A stretch of DNA of 15,365 nucleotides from Betaproteobacteria bacterium (GTDB lineage: Bacteria; Pseudomonadota; Gammaproteobacteria; Burkholderiales; Casimicrobiaceae). Positions within the stretch are counted from its first letter, which is position 1; every line of letters begins with the position of its first letter. The notes under the pieces are model-generated. The model saw only the letters and a list, made by a program, of their open reading frames with translations, was not told the origin of the DNA and did no database searches. Shown in pieces: positions 13,964 to 15,365 of the stretch. The stretch is taken from assembly GCA_025355395.1 (NCBI GenBank), contig JANXZT010000062.1, positions 1-15,365 on the forward strand, in the 5' to 3' direction. A program made the translations under genes and the position numbers.

Positions 13964-15365
13964 ATGAACATGATGACCGAGCTCAAAGGATTGCGGCAGG
14001 GCCATGTGCTGCACGAGAAGATGCGCATCGCAGGTGAGCTCGTCGGTGGCGCGCGAACTCTCGATGTCCACAACCCGTATACCGGCGCGGTGGTCGGCAC
14101 CGTTCCCAAAGCAACGGTCGAGGAGATTCGCCGTACCTTCGCGATTGCCAAGGCGTACAAGCCGACCCTGACCCGCTTCGAGCGCTCCCGCGTTCTTCAC
14201 TGCGCAGCGGAAATCATGCGCGGCCGTACCGAAGAGCTGTCGGATCTCATTACCGCCGAGGCGGGGCTGTGCAAGAAGGATTCGCGCTACGAAGTGGGCC
14301 GCGCCTGCGATGTGTTCGTCTTTGCCGGCAACGCGGCCCTGACCGATGATGGCCAGGTGTTTTCGTGCGATCTCACGCCGCACGGCATGAGGCGCAAGGT
14401 GTACACATTGCGCGAGCCGCTCCTGGGTGTGATCTCGGCGATCACGCCGTTCAACCATCCGCTGAACCAGGTGGCGCACAAGGTGGCGCCGTCCATTGCC
14501 ACCAACAACCGGATGGTGTTGAAGCCGACCGAGAAGACACCGCTCTCCGCCCTGGCACTCGCTGACGTCCTGTACGAAGCCGGCTTGCCGCCCGCAATGT
14601 TCTCGGTGGTGACCGGGGACCCGCGCGAGATCGCCGATGAGATGCTCACCAACCCGGACGTCGACCTCGTCACCTTCACCGGCGGCGTGGCGGTGGGCAA
14701 ATACATCGCCGGCAGGGCCGTGTACAAGCGTCAGATTCTCGAACTCGGCGGCAACGATCCGATCATCGTCATGGAAGATGCCGACATCGACGAGGCGGCG
14801 GGCCTCGCCGCGGCGGGGTCTTACAAGAACTCCGGGCAACGCTGCACGGCCGTCAAACGCATCCTCGTGCACGCGCGAGTCGCCGAGGATTTCGTGGCCG
14901 CGTTGCTCGAGCGCACCCGCGCCTGGTCCCATGGGGATCCGATGGACGAAGCGATGGAGATGGGGACGGTGATCGACGAGCCCGCTGCGCGAAGCTTCGA
15001 GGCGCGCGTCCTCGAGGCGGTGGCCATGGGGGCAAAGCTGCTGCACGGCAATGTGCGCCGCGGTGCGCTGTATTCCCCCACCGTGCTCGATCATGTGCAA
15101 CCCGAAATGCCGGTTGTGAAATTCGAGACATTCGGACCGGTATCGCCCGTCATTCGCTTCGGCGACATCGAGGATGCCATCCGCATCGCCAATTCGACGG
15201 CGTACGGCCTGTCGTCAGCGGTGTGCACCAACCGGCTCGACTACATCACGCGGTTCATTTCCGAGCTCCACGTCGGCACGGTGAATGTGCGGGAAGTGCC
15301 CGGTTACCGGCTGGAACTGACGCCCTTCGGCGGGATCAAGGATTCCGGTCTTGGCTACAAGGAAG
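13964..15365 (+). CDS. phnY: Phosphonoacetaldehyde dehydrogenase, 3' end outside the window
   Basis: The frame is open from ATG 13964 to the window end, giving 467 codons plus one base without a stop. It is an aldehyde dehydrogenase: GVISAITPFNHPLN, cofactor-side VLKPTEKTP, TFTGGVAVGK, the catalytic glutamate in LELGGNDP and the catalytic cysteine in NSGQRCTA. The C-terminal ETFGPVSPV and TPFGGIKDSGLGYKE are close to the normal family end, so only about 10-20 residues are probably missing. The sequence and position fit phosphonoacetaldehyde dehydrogenase (NAD-dependent oxidation to phosphonoacetate) rather than a general ALDH. The start has no clear Shine-Dalgarno; ATG codons at 13970 and 13973 are alternatives, and coupling to phnA across the 20-base gap is likely. 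Confidence 0.93.
   Translation, partial: MNMMTELKGLRQGHVLHEKMRIAGELVGGARTLDVHNPYTGAVVGTVPKATVEEIRRTFAIAKAYKPTLTRFERSRVLHCAAEIMRGRTEELSDLITAEAGLCKKDSRYEVGRACDVFVFAGNAALTDDGQVFSCDLTPHGMRRKVYTLREPLLGVISAITPFNHPLNQVAHKVAPSIATNNRMVLKPTEKTPLSALALADVLYEAGLPPAMFSVVTGDPREIADEMLTNPDVDLVTFTGGVAVGKYIAGRAVYKRQILELGGNDPIIVMEDADIDEAAGLAAAGSYKNSGQRCTAVKRILVHARVAEDFVAALLERTRAWSHGDPMDEAMEMGTVIDEPAARSFEARVLEAVAMGAKLLHGNVRRGALYSPTVLDHVQPEMPVVKFETFGPVSPVIRFGDIEDAIRIANSTAYGLSSAVCTNRLDYITRFISELHVGTVNVREVPGYRLELTPFGGIKDSGLGYKE

Overview
The window is GC-rich DNA packed with genes. It looks like the chromosome of a betaproteobacterium, probably in the order Burkholderiales. That placement is an inference from gene content and base composition, not a search. 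Thirteen protein genes are supported. I found no tRNA, rRNA, CRISPR array or transposase, and no gene-free stretch longer than about 260 bases.

Left part (1-2621): an alpha/beta hydrolase and folD lie on the minus strand, then a Nudix hydrolase on the plus strand, divergent from folD. These look like general-metabolism neighbours. FolD could still be relevant because it handles the C1-folate that the flavoprotein further right may produce.

Middle part (2618-7942, minus strand): a 2-aminoethylphosphonate (AEP) uptake and transamination operon. In transcription order it holds a promoter/operator, a periplasmic binding protein (PhnS2 type), an ATPase (PhnT2 type), a fused double permease (PhnU2 type) and the transaminase PhnW. 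A perfect 9-bp hairpin sits just after the binding-protein gene.

Right-middle part (7970-11746, minus strand): an 804-residue flavoprotein of the dimethylglycine/sarcosine dehydrogenase family with a folate-binding GcvT-type C-terminus, followed by a Rieske oxygenase of the glycine-betaine/carnitine/stachydrine N-demethylase type.

Right part (11878-15365, plus strand): a GntR/FCD regulator, phosphonoacetate hydrolase (PhnA), and phosphonoacetaldehyde dehydrogenase (PhnY), which runs off the window.

How they fit together: PhnW makes phosphonoacetaldehyde, PhnY oxidises it to phosphonoacetate, and PhnA cleaves that to acetate and phosphate. An identical 25-bp block with a GntR-type palindrome (AGATTGT-TG-ACAATCT) occurs twice, once in front of the transporter operon and once between the flavoprotein and the regulator. 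In both places it overlaps a predicted -10 element. The two demethylase-type genes therefore appear to share regulation with AEP uptake. The main hypothesis is that this locus degrades N-methylated AEP: the Rieske enzyme would demethylate N-trimethyl-AEP, the flavoprotein would remove the remaining methyl groups, and the resulting AEP would enter PhnW-PhnY-PhnA.
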